Source of the DNA: Chloroflexota bacterium
GTDB taxonomy: Bacteria > Chloroflexota > UBA6077 > FW602-bin22 > JAMCYS01
NCBI GenBank assembly: GCA_023473795.1
Contig: JAMCYS010000033.1
Location: forward strand, 1-64,000
DNA length: 64,000 nucleotides
Direction: 5' to 3'
In this document: one piece after another, positions 8,708 through 16,916 of the stretch
Numbering within the stretch: the stretch's first letter is position 1
Layout: every line of letters begins with the position of its first letter
The notes under the pieces: generated by a model
What the model was told of the DNA's origin: nothing
The model's database searches: none
What the model saw: the letters and a program-made list of their open reading frames with translations, nothing else
Program-made: the position numbers and the translations under genes

Positions 8708-9033
8708 CAGGCCCACCGGATGGCCACGAGGTTGTTGGCGACCACCCAGCCGTACCCCGCCACGGCGACGATGGCGCCCAGGGGCAGCAAGGCATCTATT
8801 GGTTTGTTGTCCTTTCCCCACGGTGCCCACCCGGCCGGCAGTGCGCCAGCGCGCATCAGCGGTCCCGTCACCAGGTCCTGAATTGCGAACAGACACGCCT
8901 CATCGGGAAACCTCTTGCTGGCGTGGATGGCCACCAGCCCCCGGTACGACGTCGACCAGGACCGCGTCTCGATCCGCTTGGCGCCGATCGCCACGAGGCT
9001 GGCCCAGGGCTGGGTCAGAGAGAGCGCTTTCAC
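8707..9033 (-). CDS. ASCH-domain protein
   Basis: VKALSLTQPWASLVAIGAKRIETRSWSTSYRGLVAIHASKR; exact start uncertain (GTG within ORF 8707..9141). Confidence 0.7.
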   Translation of the reverse strand: MKALSLTQPWASLVAIGAKRIETRSWSTSYRGLVAIHASKRFPDEACLFAIQDLVTGPLMRAGALPAGWAPWGKDNKPIDALLPLGAIVAVAGYGWVVANNLVAIRWA

Positions 9034-9242
9034 GGCTGGGCCTTCTCTCTCCGCGATCGGTCGTGCCGGCGTTGGCACTCGGCGCAGCGCTTCCAGTAGA
9101 GCGAGTCGCCCGTCTCGAACTCGTCGCCGAGATACAGCCACTTGCCACAGAGGCTCCTACCGTCCGGCCCGATGTAGTGCAGCCTGCCGGCGCCGTCGAT
9201 CCGGGCCCAGCCTTGGCCCCGGGCGGCCTTCTTGTCGGCCAT
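9030..9242 (-). CDS. Small Cys-containing protein
   Basis: SLCGKW...KRCAECQRRH. Confidence 0.5.
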   Translation of the reverse strand: MADKKAARGQGWARIDGAGRLHYIGPDGRSLCGKWLYLGDEFETGDSLYWKRCAECQRRHDRSRREKAQP

Positions 9243-9697
9243 CAGTTCATCCTCCCGGCGGCGCTCACCGCCGCCAATTTGGCCTCGATCTCCGCGTCCA
9301 GGGCGCGCTGCTCGACCCGCCAGCCGGCGAGCCAGTCCGTCAGCAGCTCGTTCATGACTCCGGGCGCGCTGTCCCAGTAGACGACGGGCAGGCAGACCCG
9401 GTCCGCCTCGAGCAGCTCGCGGCGCGTGCCCTCGGAGCGCATGGCCACGGGCTCGGGCACGCAGCAGACCACCAGGTCGCCACGCCGCAGCAGATCCAGC
9501 GCCGCCTCGAGCAACGTCTGTTCGGGTACGATTACCTCCAGGCCGCCCGTGTTGAGGTGAGGCACAATTACGGCGAAGCCCAGGCGCAGCAGGGCCACGC
9601 CCACTAGGTGGGCGTGCCGGACGTTGGCGGCGACGCGCTCTGGACGGTCGTCGCGGTAGGGGCCGCAGACATAGGCGACCGGTTTCGGTTCGGCCAT
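9242..9697 (-). CDS. DUF4406/nucleoside deoxyribosyltransferase-like protein
   Basis: VAYVCGPYRDDRPERVAANVRHAHLVGVALLRLGFAVIVPHLNT; ATG at 9697. Confidence 0.6.
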   Translation of the reverse strand: MAEPKPVAYVCGPYRDDRPERVAANVRHAHLVGVALLRLGFAVIVPHLNTGGLEVIVPEQTLLEAALDLLRRGDLVVCCVPEPVAMRSEGTRRELLEADRVCLPVVYWDSAPGVMNELLTDWLAGWRVEQRALDAEIEAKLAAVSAAGRMN

Positions 9698-9711
9698 TGG
9701 TTCTGGACCTC

Positions 9712-10560
9712 CTAGCCAGGTTGGAGAGCCTCCGGGGAGCGCTCCCAGGGCCGCGTTTCCAGCCAGCGGCGGGCGGACACGTGACTGCGTCCCAGCCGAC
9801 CCGGTGGCTTCCGCGCCAGGGCCGCCGCCGCCGCGATCAGCCATTCGTCGAGCCCCGGCGGCCCGGCAGTTATGGCACGTTGCCAGGCCTCAAACTCTCG
9901 TTGTTCGGGCCCCTGGTGGCTCGGATAGAACGTCCTGAACTGTAAGTACTTGGGGGGGCGACTTTGCGGCGCCGCACTGTCTGTACTCATGTCTTTAATT
10001 CTCATGTCTGTCATGTCTTTAATCTTCGCAGCTTCATTTTGAAGCTGCTGGCAGCTTACTTTTGAAGCTGCTGGATCCGGCAGCAGCTTCATTTCTAAGC
10101 TGCTGAGCAGCTTCATTTTGAAGCTGCTGCCGTTTTCATCCTCCTCCACCAGCAGCTCACTTTTGAAGCTGCTATCCTCTTCTGGAGGAGGCTCAGCCTC
10201 CGCCAGACCGTCGTCCGCCGCCGGCAAGGACAGCTGGGTGCCGGGCGCCGTGGCGCGCAGGCGGTAAACGTAGGTGCCGTGGGCCACCCGCCGCAGCCGC
10301 TCCAGCACCTGGTGCTCCAGCGCCAGGTGGAGGCCTCGCTGCACCGCCGCCCGGCTGAGGCCCGTCATCTGGCAGAGCAGCGTATCGCTCATCGGGCAGC
10401 AGTCGCGCCGCCAGCCGAGGGTCAACCGCAGCGCCGCCAACACGACCTTGATCTCGGCGCCCGTCATCCGCGGCAGGCCCTCGTCGAAGATCTCGTTGGG
10501 CACCTTGACGAAGCCCCGACCGTTGGCGATGCCGACGAACTTCCACTCCTCGTCAGCCAT
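9712..10560 (-). CDS. Replication initiator, lambda O/RepO-like winged helix
   Basis: FVKVPNEIFDEGLPRMTGAEIKVVLAALRLTLGWRRDCCPMSDTLLCQMTGLSRAAVQRGL; ATG at 10560. Confidence 0.65.
   Translation of the reverse strand: MADEEWKFVGIANGRGFVKVPNEIFDEGLPRMTGAEIKVVLAALRLTLGWRRDCCPMSDTLLCQMTGLSRAAVQRGLHLALEHQVLERLRRVAHGTYVYRLRATAPGTQLSLPAADDGLAEAEPPPEEDSSFKSELLVEEDENGSSFKMKLLSSLEMKLLPDPAASKVSCQQLQNEAAKIKDMTDMRIKDMSTDSAAPQSRPPKYLQFRTFYPSHQGPEQREFEAWQRAITAGPPGLDEWLIAAAAALARKPPGRLGRSHVSARRWLETRPWERSPEALQPG
10028..10174. repeat. Five 23-bp palindromic iterons GCAGCTTCATTTTGAAGCTGCTG (10028, 10051, 10083, 10107, 10152)
   Basis: Read directly; two identical copies (10028, 10107) and three near-identical. 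Confidence 0.9.
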
Positions 10561-10617
10561 GGCCAGCACCGGCACCCCCTTGTAGTCGATGTAGTCGATC
10601 GGACACCGCGGGCGACA

Positions 10618-11262
10618 CTAGGCCAGGGCCTCGGCGAGGACCGCGGCCGGCTCCTCGACGACGTCGGGCGACGGCTCCGGCGCTGATGACTCGGCGGCCG
10701 CCGTCTTGGCTCTGTTACGGTGATACCACTCGCGACTGTACCGCCGTTGGTGCTCGCGCGCCTCGTCGCTCGGGCCGTTCTTCTCGCTCGGCCCGGCAGC
10801 CGCCGGCGGCGCTTCTCCGGAACAGAGCTCGGCGACCGTCGCGTCGTGCTGCGCCTTGGCCAGCAGCAAGGCCGTCAGCGACGCCGCGCGCTGCTCCGCC
10901 AGTTGGCGCTCTCTGGCGACCGCGGTCCGCCAGTCTTCGTCGAGCACCGTGTACGTCCAGAGGGCGTGTTGATAGGCGGAGAGCGTTTCTTCCATCGGCG
11001 TCCGGGCCGGCCGCTGGTTGTCCGGCCGCGGCGAAGGCGCCGGCTTGCTCTCCGCCCCCCAGGGCTTCGGCGGCCGCGAGACGTCGACGACGTCGTCCGC
11101 CGCGCGAGTACTCGTTCTCGGGCTCACGTCAATTGCCTCCCCTTCCCAGCCGCAACGGATGCACACGGGCACTCGCTTGCGGAGATCTTCCAGATAGTGC
11201 TGGTAGATGACCGCGCCGTGGCAACCGGGCCGCGGGCAGGTCCCGATCATGCGAGTGGTCAT
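10618..11262 (-). CDS. Zinc-ribbon hypothetical protein
   Basis: TCPRPGCHG...CIRCGWEGEAIDV. Confidence 0.5.
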   Translation of the reverse strand: MTTRMIGTCPRPGCHGAVIYQHYLEDLRKRVPVCIRCGWEGEAIDVSPRTSTRAADDVVDVSRPPKPWGAESKPAPSPRPDNQRPARTPMEETLSAYQHALWTYTVLDEDWRTAVARERQLAEQRAASLTALLLAKAQHDATVAELCSGEAPPAAAGPSEKNGPSDEAREHQRRYSREWYHRNRAKTAAAESSAPEPSPDVVEEPAAVLAEALA

Positions 11263-11591
11263 CGATTAACCCCCCTCGTTGTAGGGGGCGAGGCGCCCAG
11301 CCAGCGCGGGTCGACCAGCTGGCCGCGGTCGCGCATCGTCGTGCCGCAGTCCGAGCAGACCCGCGCCTCGGCCTGGGTGACGGCGCCGTCGAGGTTGGTC
11401 AGTCTTCCCACCATCTCGACCTTGCCCTTGCCGCAGACCTGGCAGCGCTGGAAAAACACCCGCTTGGCGCGAACCCTGGGTTCGCGCCAGAAGGCGAACG
11501 GCGACGCCATCTCGAGGATCGGCGCGACCTCCTCGTCCATGGTTCGCAGGTTGCCCGACGCCGGCTGGCGCTTAGACGATGACCGGGACAT
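11259..11591 (-). CDS. Zinc-ribbon hypothetical protein
   Basis: CQVCGKGKVEMVGRL...CSDCGTTM. Confidence 0.5.
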   Translation of the reverse strand: MSRSSSKRQPASGNLRTMDEEVAPILEMASPFAFWREPRVRAKRVFFQRCQVCGKGKVEMVGRLTNLDGAVTQAEARVCSDCGTTMRDRGQLVDPRWLGASPPTTRGVNR

Positions 11592-11964
11592 GGGCGGCGG
11601 CCTCCTCTCGCGGGCAGACGTGGCCCTCGATCTCCTCGAGGAGGACGCCGATCTGCTCCTGAGTGGTGATGGGTTGGGAGCGGGTCACCTGGTGGCAGCG
11701 CGGACAGCGCCAGCCGCCGATGAGGTCATAGTCGCAGGGGCCCACCGGGTCGGGGCCCAATTCGAGGTAGAACGTGACGCCGTCGGCCACGGCGTAGGGC
11801 CGGCCCTGGGCGTCGGGCCGGATCGCCGGCCAGCGGCGCAGCAAGCTGGCGAGGAGCAGCCGCAGCACGTGGGCGCGCTCGTCGTAGGTCACCTGTTCGC
11901 GGGGCAGCGTCTCCGCCTCGCGCCTTCGGTAGGCATCTAGGGCGCGGGCTTTCCAGTCGGTCAC
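11572..11964 (-). CDS. Hypothetical element protein
   Basis: GTG start VTDWKARALDAYRRREAETLPREQ...RCPRCHQV. Confidence 0.5.
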   Translation of the reverse strand: MTDWKARALDAYRRREAETLPREQVTYDERAHVLRLLLASLLRRWPAIRPDAQGRPYAVADGVTFYLELGPDPVGPCDYDLIGGWRCPRCHQVTRSQPITTQEQIGVLLEEIEGHVCPREEAAAHVPVIV

Positions 11965-11968
11965 CACG

Positions 11969-12307
11969 TCATGGCCCCGGAAACCAAGCGGAGACGAGCA
12001 GGAAGAGCCCCAGCCAGGCCAGGAAGGCGACGCCGCCGAGGACGAAGCGGGCGATTTCGTGCAGCCAGGGCGAGAGACGCGGCGCCCGGAGCTGCGGCAG
12101 CGGCTTGGCCAGCCCCCGCGAGACCTGGCGGCGAGAGTGGACGCAGGTCTGGGGTCGATACTCGCAGACCTTGGCGTAGGCACAGTAGCGCTGGCAAAGC
12201 CGCCGCGCCGCCTCGTAGTAGGACTGGTCGTACTGACATTCGGGCGCGATCTGGTAGGGACGCGGTTGCGTGGTCAATGGGCACCTCCTTGACACCACCC
12301 CAGCCAC
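11969..12307 (-). CDS. Cys-rich N-terminus plus C-terminal TM protein
   Basis: CQYDQSYYEAARRLCQRYCAYAKVCEYRPQTC ... FVLGGVAFLAWLGLFLLVSAW. Confidence 0.45.
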   Translation of the reverse strand: MAGVVSRRCPLTTQPRPYQIAPECQYDQSYYEAARRLCQRYCAYAKVCEYRPQTCVHSRRQVSRGLAKPLPQLRAPRLSPWLHEIARFVLGGVAFLAWLGLFLLVSAWFPGP

Positions 12308-12657
12308 GGGAGAATAGGGCCGTGAGCGGCCCCTCCGCGGGGGTCTAAGCGGGCGGCAGTGTTGACGGCACCGGCCGCCCGCTGTCGTTTACGCCGCCTT
12401 ACGGAGGCTCCGCAAGGCCGTCGTCTCCTCCGCCAGCCGCTGGGCGACGGCCCGCAGCCGCCGGATCTCCAGCAGCAGGCACTCCTCCTGGCGTGGGCAG
12501 TCCGCCGCCACCGTCGCGCCCCGCCGGGGGCGCCGAGCGGCGCTTGCCCCGGCCATACGGCGGTCGATCGAGAGCGAGCCCGCCTGCACCTCCACCGCCA
12601 GTTCGTCCGCGCCTAGTTTTCGTGGCATATCCCCTCCTTTCCGTGGGGGACGTTCTC

Positions 12658-12822
12658 TCAGTTCAGATTCACCCTCATCGGGTGCACCAGGCATACGGGG
12701 CAGCGCCGGTCGACCAGCCAGAGCGAGAGGTCGGCGCACCCCGGCAGCCGCTGGGCCCAGACGTCGAGGCGTCTCTCGGCCTCGATCGCCAGCTGCGGGC
12801 CCATCGGCATACGTCCAGCCAT
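12658..12822 (-). CDS. 54-aa hypothetical protein
   Basis: MAGRMPMGPQLAIEAERRLDVWAQRLPGCADLSLWLVDRRCPVCLVHPMRVNLN. Confidence 0.35.
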   Translation of the reverse strand: MAGRMPMGPQLAIEAERRLDVWAQRLPGCADLSLWLVDRRCPVCLVHPMRVNLN

Positions 12823-12858
12823 CAAACCCTCCCCGTTCCCGTAGGGGCGAGCGTCCCC

Positions 12859-12886
12859 GTAGGGGCGACCGGCCGGTCGCCCCTAC
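12859..12886. repeat. 28-bp perfect palindrome GTAGGGGCGACCGG/CCGGTCGCCCCTAC
   Basis: Read directly; same terminal GTAGGGGCGA as 2421..2462; extra half copy at 12841. Confidence 0.85.
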
Positions 12887-13109
12887 TTGCCCGCCTTGCC
12901 CAGCTCGTAACCGCCCTTGATGGCCGCGCCCAGCGCGGCGAACAGCAGCCCGCAGATCAGCAGTGGTGTCATAGTGGTTTCCTCCTCTCCGGGCCCGCTC
13001 AACGCCGCCAGCGGCGCCCTAACCAGGCCCATAACTCCAGCCAGAACCAGCCCAGGGCAAAGCCCAACAGCATCCAGGGCAGCAGCGGCAGCATCCCCGA
13101 CCAGCCCAC

Positions 13110-13559
13110 CTAGCCCCTCCCCACCGGCAGCAGGCGCAGCGTCGTCACCGTCGTCACTATTACGTCAACCGCTCCCCCCTCGCCGGGGTGGACCTCCACC
13201 GTCTGGCGGGTCCCTTCGCCGCGCTCGGGGCAGGCTGTCCCCGCCCCCGCCGGCTCGGCGGCCGGCGACTGGCCGCGTTTCCAGGCCTCGTAGACGGCGC
13301 GCAGCACGCGCCAGCGGCGCTCGCCGACGCGCTCGCCGGGCAGGTGTTTGGCGGCGAGGCGCGTGTAGACCGTCGACTCGCTGATCCCCAGGTCGCGGGC
13401 GATCTCCGGCGCCTCTATGTAGACCTCCTCAAAGGTCGGCACGCGCAGCGCCGGCCAGGGCGCCGGCGGCGGTGGCTTGGGCTTGCGGCCGGCCTTAGCA
13501 CGCCTGCCCTGCCGGCGCTCGGCCGCTAATGGGACAAGAGTATCCACGGTCGCCGACAT
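13110..13559 (-). CDS. HTH (excisionase/MerR-like) DNA-binding protein
   Basis: YIEAPEIARDLGISESTVYTRLAAKHLPGERVGERRWRV. Confidence 0.55.
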   Translation of the reverse strand: MSATVDTLVPLAAERRQGRRAKAGRKPKPPPPAPWPALRVPTFEEVYIEAPEIARDLGISESTVYTRLAAKHLPGERVGERRWRVLRAVYEAWKRGQSPAAEPAGAGTACPERGEGTRQTVEVHPGEGGAVDVIVTTVTTLRLLPVGRG

Positions 13560-13569
13560 ATGGAGCCTC

Positions 13570-14205
13570 CTAGGTCCGCGCTTGGGGCGCGAAGGTGGAA
13601 ATGTAGTCGCGGTACTCCAGGACCAGCGCCAGCCAGTCCCGCAGCGACCAGTCGGGGTTGTAGTGGCAAAAGGTCCCCACGCTGCCCCCGCACCAAGCCT
13701 CGTAGTCGTGGGTATTGACCTTCAGGCGCTTGAGCCATTCGGTCATCACTTTGGGGTCGAGGGGCGTCGTGGAGTAGGGTAGGGTGATGCCCGCCTGCTC
13801 GGCCAGCTGGCGGCGGGCATCTTCCACCGCGCGTTCGTTCCAGAACGGCGAGCCGCGCAGCATCTTCTGGCGCTCGCCGATCAGGTCGCGCCGCCGCTTC
13901 TCATCGTCCGCCGCCGCCTTGGCGTTAGCGGATCGCGCTTGGTTGGCAGCACGGGCGCCAACTTTGCGGTCGGTCTCGGTCAGAGCATGCTGCTGCCGAT
14001 CTTGTAAATCTCGGGCCCTGGCGCTGGGATAATCAAGCGTCAAGTAGCCATTTTCGGCCCCGTTTTCGGGGGGGTGGTATGTAGAGACCTGAGGGCTCAA
14101 TTTCCGGCCTCCTTGGCGTCCTGACGCGCTACAGGGCACGTTGTAGGGATTGGCTGATAGAACACGCAGCGTGCTCGTAATATCGGGCACTCCAAGGCAA
14201 AACAA
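13570..14205 (-). CDS. Hypothetical element protein
   Basis: Long ORF in the minus-strand operon; start uncertain. Confidence 0.5.
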   Translation of the reverse strand: MFCLGVPDITSTLRVLSANPYNVPCSASGRQGGRKLSPQVSTYHPPENGAENGYLTLDYPSARARDLQDRQQHALTETDRKVGARAANQARSANAKAAADDEKRRRDLIGERQKMLRGSPFWNERAVEDARRQLAEQAGITLPYSTTPLDPKVMTEWLKRLKVNTHDYEAWCGGSVGTFCHYNPDWSLRDWLALVLEYRDYISTFAPQART

Positions 14206-14208
14206 AAA

Positions 14209-14403
14209 CTACGCCGCGACTACCTGGTCCATCGGGAGGTTCAGAGCATCGGCAACTCGCTTGAGTGTCTTGGTACCCAGCTGCTTGCCAAGCTCTAAGC
14301 GGCATATCGTCGAGACGTGTACCCCAACGCGCCCGGCCAGGTCGCTCTGCGTCATGCCCTGTTGGATTCGCGCTATTTTCAACGCCTCTGTGTTGATCCT
14401 CAT
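14209..14403 (-). CDS. XRE-family (Cro-like) regulator
   Basis: LKIARIQQGMTQSDLAGRVGVHVSTICRLELGKQLGTKTLKRVADAL. Confidence 0.8.
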   Translation of the reverse strand: MRINTEALKIARIQQGMTQSDLAGRVGVHVSTICRLELGKQLGTKTLKRVADALNLPMDQVVAA

Positions 14404-14445
14404 ACGTTTTCCCTCCGAGGGCTGTCTGTCCGATATATCAAGCAC

Positions 14446-14474
14446 ATGGTACGTAGCTTCGCGCTCTCTGTCAA
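14446..14474 (-). promoter_or_regulatory. Sigma70-type promoter for Cro-like gene (TTGACA-17-TACCAT)
   Basis: Read on minus strand upstream of 14403. Confidence 0.55.
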
Positions 14475-14563
14475 GCGTTTTTTGCGCGGGTTTTCGTGCA
14501 ATTTTGTGCCAATTCAGCCTAGCGCTCCTATAATCAGCCAAGGAGCAGTCGTCTGGGGGGCGT

Positions 14564-15013
14564 ATGTCGGAGGGCCAAGAGACTTTCGGCCAACACATCA
14601 GGCGAGCGAGACTGCGACTCGGCTACAGCGTGCGGAAGGTAGAACTGCTCACGTCTCGCCTGCCCGAGGAGCAGCGGGTCTCTAATTCCTACCTCTCACA
14701 GGTCGAGCGGGACGAAGTGCCTCCCCCATCGCCAGCGAAAATCATGGGTCTGTCGAAGGTGTTGAGCCTTGACTATGAGGATCTGATGCGGCGAGCAGGA
14801 CATCTTCCTGGAGAGCGTGTTGAGGACATTGCCTTGCCCGTCGGTGTCGATCTCTCCGATCCCAACCTGCGCCTCACTTTGCAGAAATTGGCCGAGCTGC
14901 CCCCCGAGGACAGGGCCGAGTTTCTCCGCATGATAACGCCCCTGCTTGACCAGGCGCGCGATCTACAGCGTATGCGGGCGGAGCGTCGCCGCCAGAGGGA
15001 GGGCCAAGGATAG
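14564..15013 (+). CDS. XRE-family repressor (CI/ImmR-like)
   Basis: FGQHIRRARLRLGYSVRKVELLTS...VSNSYLSQVERDEV. Confidence 0.75.
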   Translation: MSEGQETFGQHIRRARLRLGYSVRKVELLTSRLPEEQRVSNSYLSQVERDEVPPPSPAKIMGLSKVLSLDYEDLMRRAGHLPGERVEDIALPVGVDLSDPNLRLTLQKLAELPPEDRAEFLRMITPLLDQARDLQRMRAERRRQREGQG

Positions 15014-15016
15014 AGG

Positions 15017-15511
15017 GTGCGCCATGAGTTGTCTCCGATTGAGCGGTTCATTGTCGCCCACGACCTGCACCGGCACGTGCCGGTGGACCTTGGGCCGCTG
15101 CGGGAGCTCGCCCCCGTCAAATTTCTGAGGCTGTCAGAGGGCACGCTGGGTGGAGCCTTCGCCAACGAGGTGGGCTGCGTCATCGGTATCAACCGCAGCC
15201 TGGGCCGCGATGAGCGACGGATGACGTTCTGCCACGAGCTGGCGCACCTGATTCTAGAGCATCCGAATAGTCTCTGGCTGTGCCGCATCGACGGCTGGTG
15301 GTACAGCCGGTACGAACGCCAGGCGCAGCAGGCCGCGGCCCTGATGCTAATTCCGTTCGAGCCCTTGCGGCGGCGACTGCTTGCCGGCTATGCCGTCGAG
15401 GCCGTCGCCGGCGCGTTCCGAGTGCCTCGGAGTTTAGTCGAGTTGCGGGTCGCAATGGCCGAAGATCAGCTGCTACCGCGGGTTCGAATGCCGCAAAGAA
15501 CGACGGTCTAG
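15017..15511 (+). CDS. ImmA/IrrE-family metallopeptidase
   Basis: MTFCHELAHLILEH zinc motif; follows XRE repressor. Confidence 0.85.
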   Translation: MRHELSPIERFIVAHDLHRHVPVDLGPLRELAPVKFLRLSEGTLGGAFANEVGCVIGINRSLGRDERRMTFCHELAHLILEHPNSLWLCRIDGWWYSRYERQAQQAAALMLIPFEPLRRRLLAGYAVEAVAGAFRVPRSLVELRVAMAEDQLLPRVRMPQRTTV

Positions 15512-15534
15512 AGGTCGTTCTCCGGCCGTACAGG

Positions 15535-16338
15535 ATGCCAATGCCCAGAGCAACTAGCGACGAGTTGTGGGTCATAGCCGGTTTCTTGGGGCTGCTGCTG
15601 GTCGCCCTGGCGGTGCGTGGCAACCGGGTCTACCGGGGCCGACGCAAGGGAATCAGCAACGGCGGGTTCTTCTTGCGCCTGGTGTTTGCCGGCCTTGGCG
15701 ACCTCAGCACCACTCAGTTGTTTGTGGTTGTCATCATTGTGTTGCTGGCGCTGGCCATCGCTAACACCAGGTTTGGATTCTTGCCCTTCGAGTCTGAGTG
15801 GCTCCTGGTGGTCGGGTTCAGCCTGGCTATCGGCGTGGTGGCGGACAGCATCTGGCATTGGTCGTGGTCCTGGTTTCGGGAGCGGCGAGACTCCGCCGCA
15901 CTGCGGAGCCGAACGGCTACATTGGCTGATCTCGTGATGCTCACGCCCGCCGAGTTCGAACGGCGCATCGAGAATCTACTGCGTGGGCTCGGCTTCGACT
16001 CGGTGGAGCACGTGGGCAGGAGCGGCGATCTCGGTGTCGACGTCAAGTGCCGCGCGGGGCGGGAGCGGGTGGCCGTGCAGTGCAAGAAGTACAGCCCAGG
16101 CCGAAACGTCGGCTCGAAGGAGGTGCAGCAGTTCTACGGCATGATGAGGCATCCGCGCCACGGCGCGACGCGGGGCATCTTCATCACCACCAGCGGGTTC
16201 ACGCCGGACGCCGCAGGGCTGGCCGAAGACCCGCACTTGGTGCTGTTGGACGGGCAGGCGTTAGTGAATCTGATCAACCGCCCGGGCGGCAATGACGACG
16301 GGGATTCGTGGTCGGCCGTGGAGCGGCATAGCATCTGA
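15535..16338 (+). CDS. TM-anchored Mrr-like restriction endonuclease
   Basis: Two to three TMs then LTPAEFERRIENLLRGLGFDSVEHVGRSGDLGVDVKCRAGRERVAVQCKKY. Confidence 0.75.
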   Translation: MPMPRATSDELWVIAGFLGLLLVALAVRGNRVYRGRRKGISNGGFFLRLVFAGLGDLSTTQLFVVVIIVLLALAIANTRFGFLPFESEWLLVVGFSLAIGVVADSIWHWSWSWFRERRDSAALRSRTATLADLVMLTPAEFERRIENLLRGLGFDSVEHVGRSGDLGVDVKCRAGRERVAVQCKKYSPGRNVGSKEVQQFYGMMRHPRHGATRGIFITTSGFTPDAAGLAEDPHLVLLDGQALVNLINRPGGNDDGDSWSAVERHSI

Positions 16339-16383
16339 CGCGTCGGAGGAGGGATAGGCGAAGCGCATCTGCCTTGCCAGCAG

Positions 16384-16584
16384 GTGGGGATTGAAACAAA
16401 CCACATGTACATCAGCCGCAAGTTCGCGGACAACCCTGCCCTGCAGCGGGCGCTGGTCGCCGCCTACGAGGCCATCCGCTCGGTGGAGGCGGAGAGGGCC
16501 GAACGGGCGAAGGCCCGCGACGCGGAGTACGAGGAGTGGTTACGGCAGCGGCGGGCCAGGGAAGAGCAAGATAAGAAGGGCTAG
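16384..16584 (+). CDS. Small hypothetical protein
   Basis: 66 aa ORF; charged coiled-coil. Confidence 0.35.
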   Translation: MGIETNHMYISRKFADNPALQRALVAAYEAIRSVEAERAERAKARDAEYEEWLRQRRAREEQDKKG

Positions 16585-16673
16585 ACGTCGAGCCGGCAGG
16601 TCCCGCACTGGGGCCCGTGGCGCGGCGTGTAGCGCTGGCAGCGAGGGCACCAAGCCAGCGCGGAGGGTAGGCC

Positions 16674-16916
16674 ATGGCGTTTTCGGAGGCCACGAAAGAC
16701 GCTGCCTTCGAGCGCTCCGGTGGGCGCTGTGAGTGCGCGCGCCTCGGGCACGATCATGGGAGCCGCTGCCCGCGCCGGATCGGGCGGCATAGCGCCCGGT
16801 TTCACCATCACCGTCGGGAGATCCGCGGCGGTAGCGATGGTTTGGCTAATTGCGAAGCGGTGTGCAAGTACTGCCACGATCTGATCCATCGCCGACTAGA
16901 CGCGCGTACTCTCTGA
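16674..16916 (+). CDS. Small HNH-like nuclease
   Basis: GRCEC...ARFHHHRREIRGGSDGLANCEAVCKYCHDLIH. Confidence 0.6.
   Translation: MAFSEATKDAAFERSGGRCECARLGHDHGSRCPRRIGRHSARFHHHRREIRGGSDGLANCEAVCKYCHDLIHRRLDARTL

Noticed and set aside
10720-11940. 406-aa + ORF opposite the zinc-ribbon operon
   Set aside because: Low-complexity Arg-rich composition; minus-strand ORFs have linked overlaps and Cys motifs.
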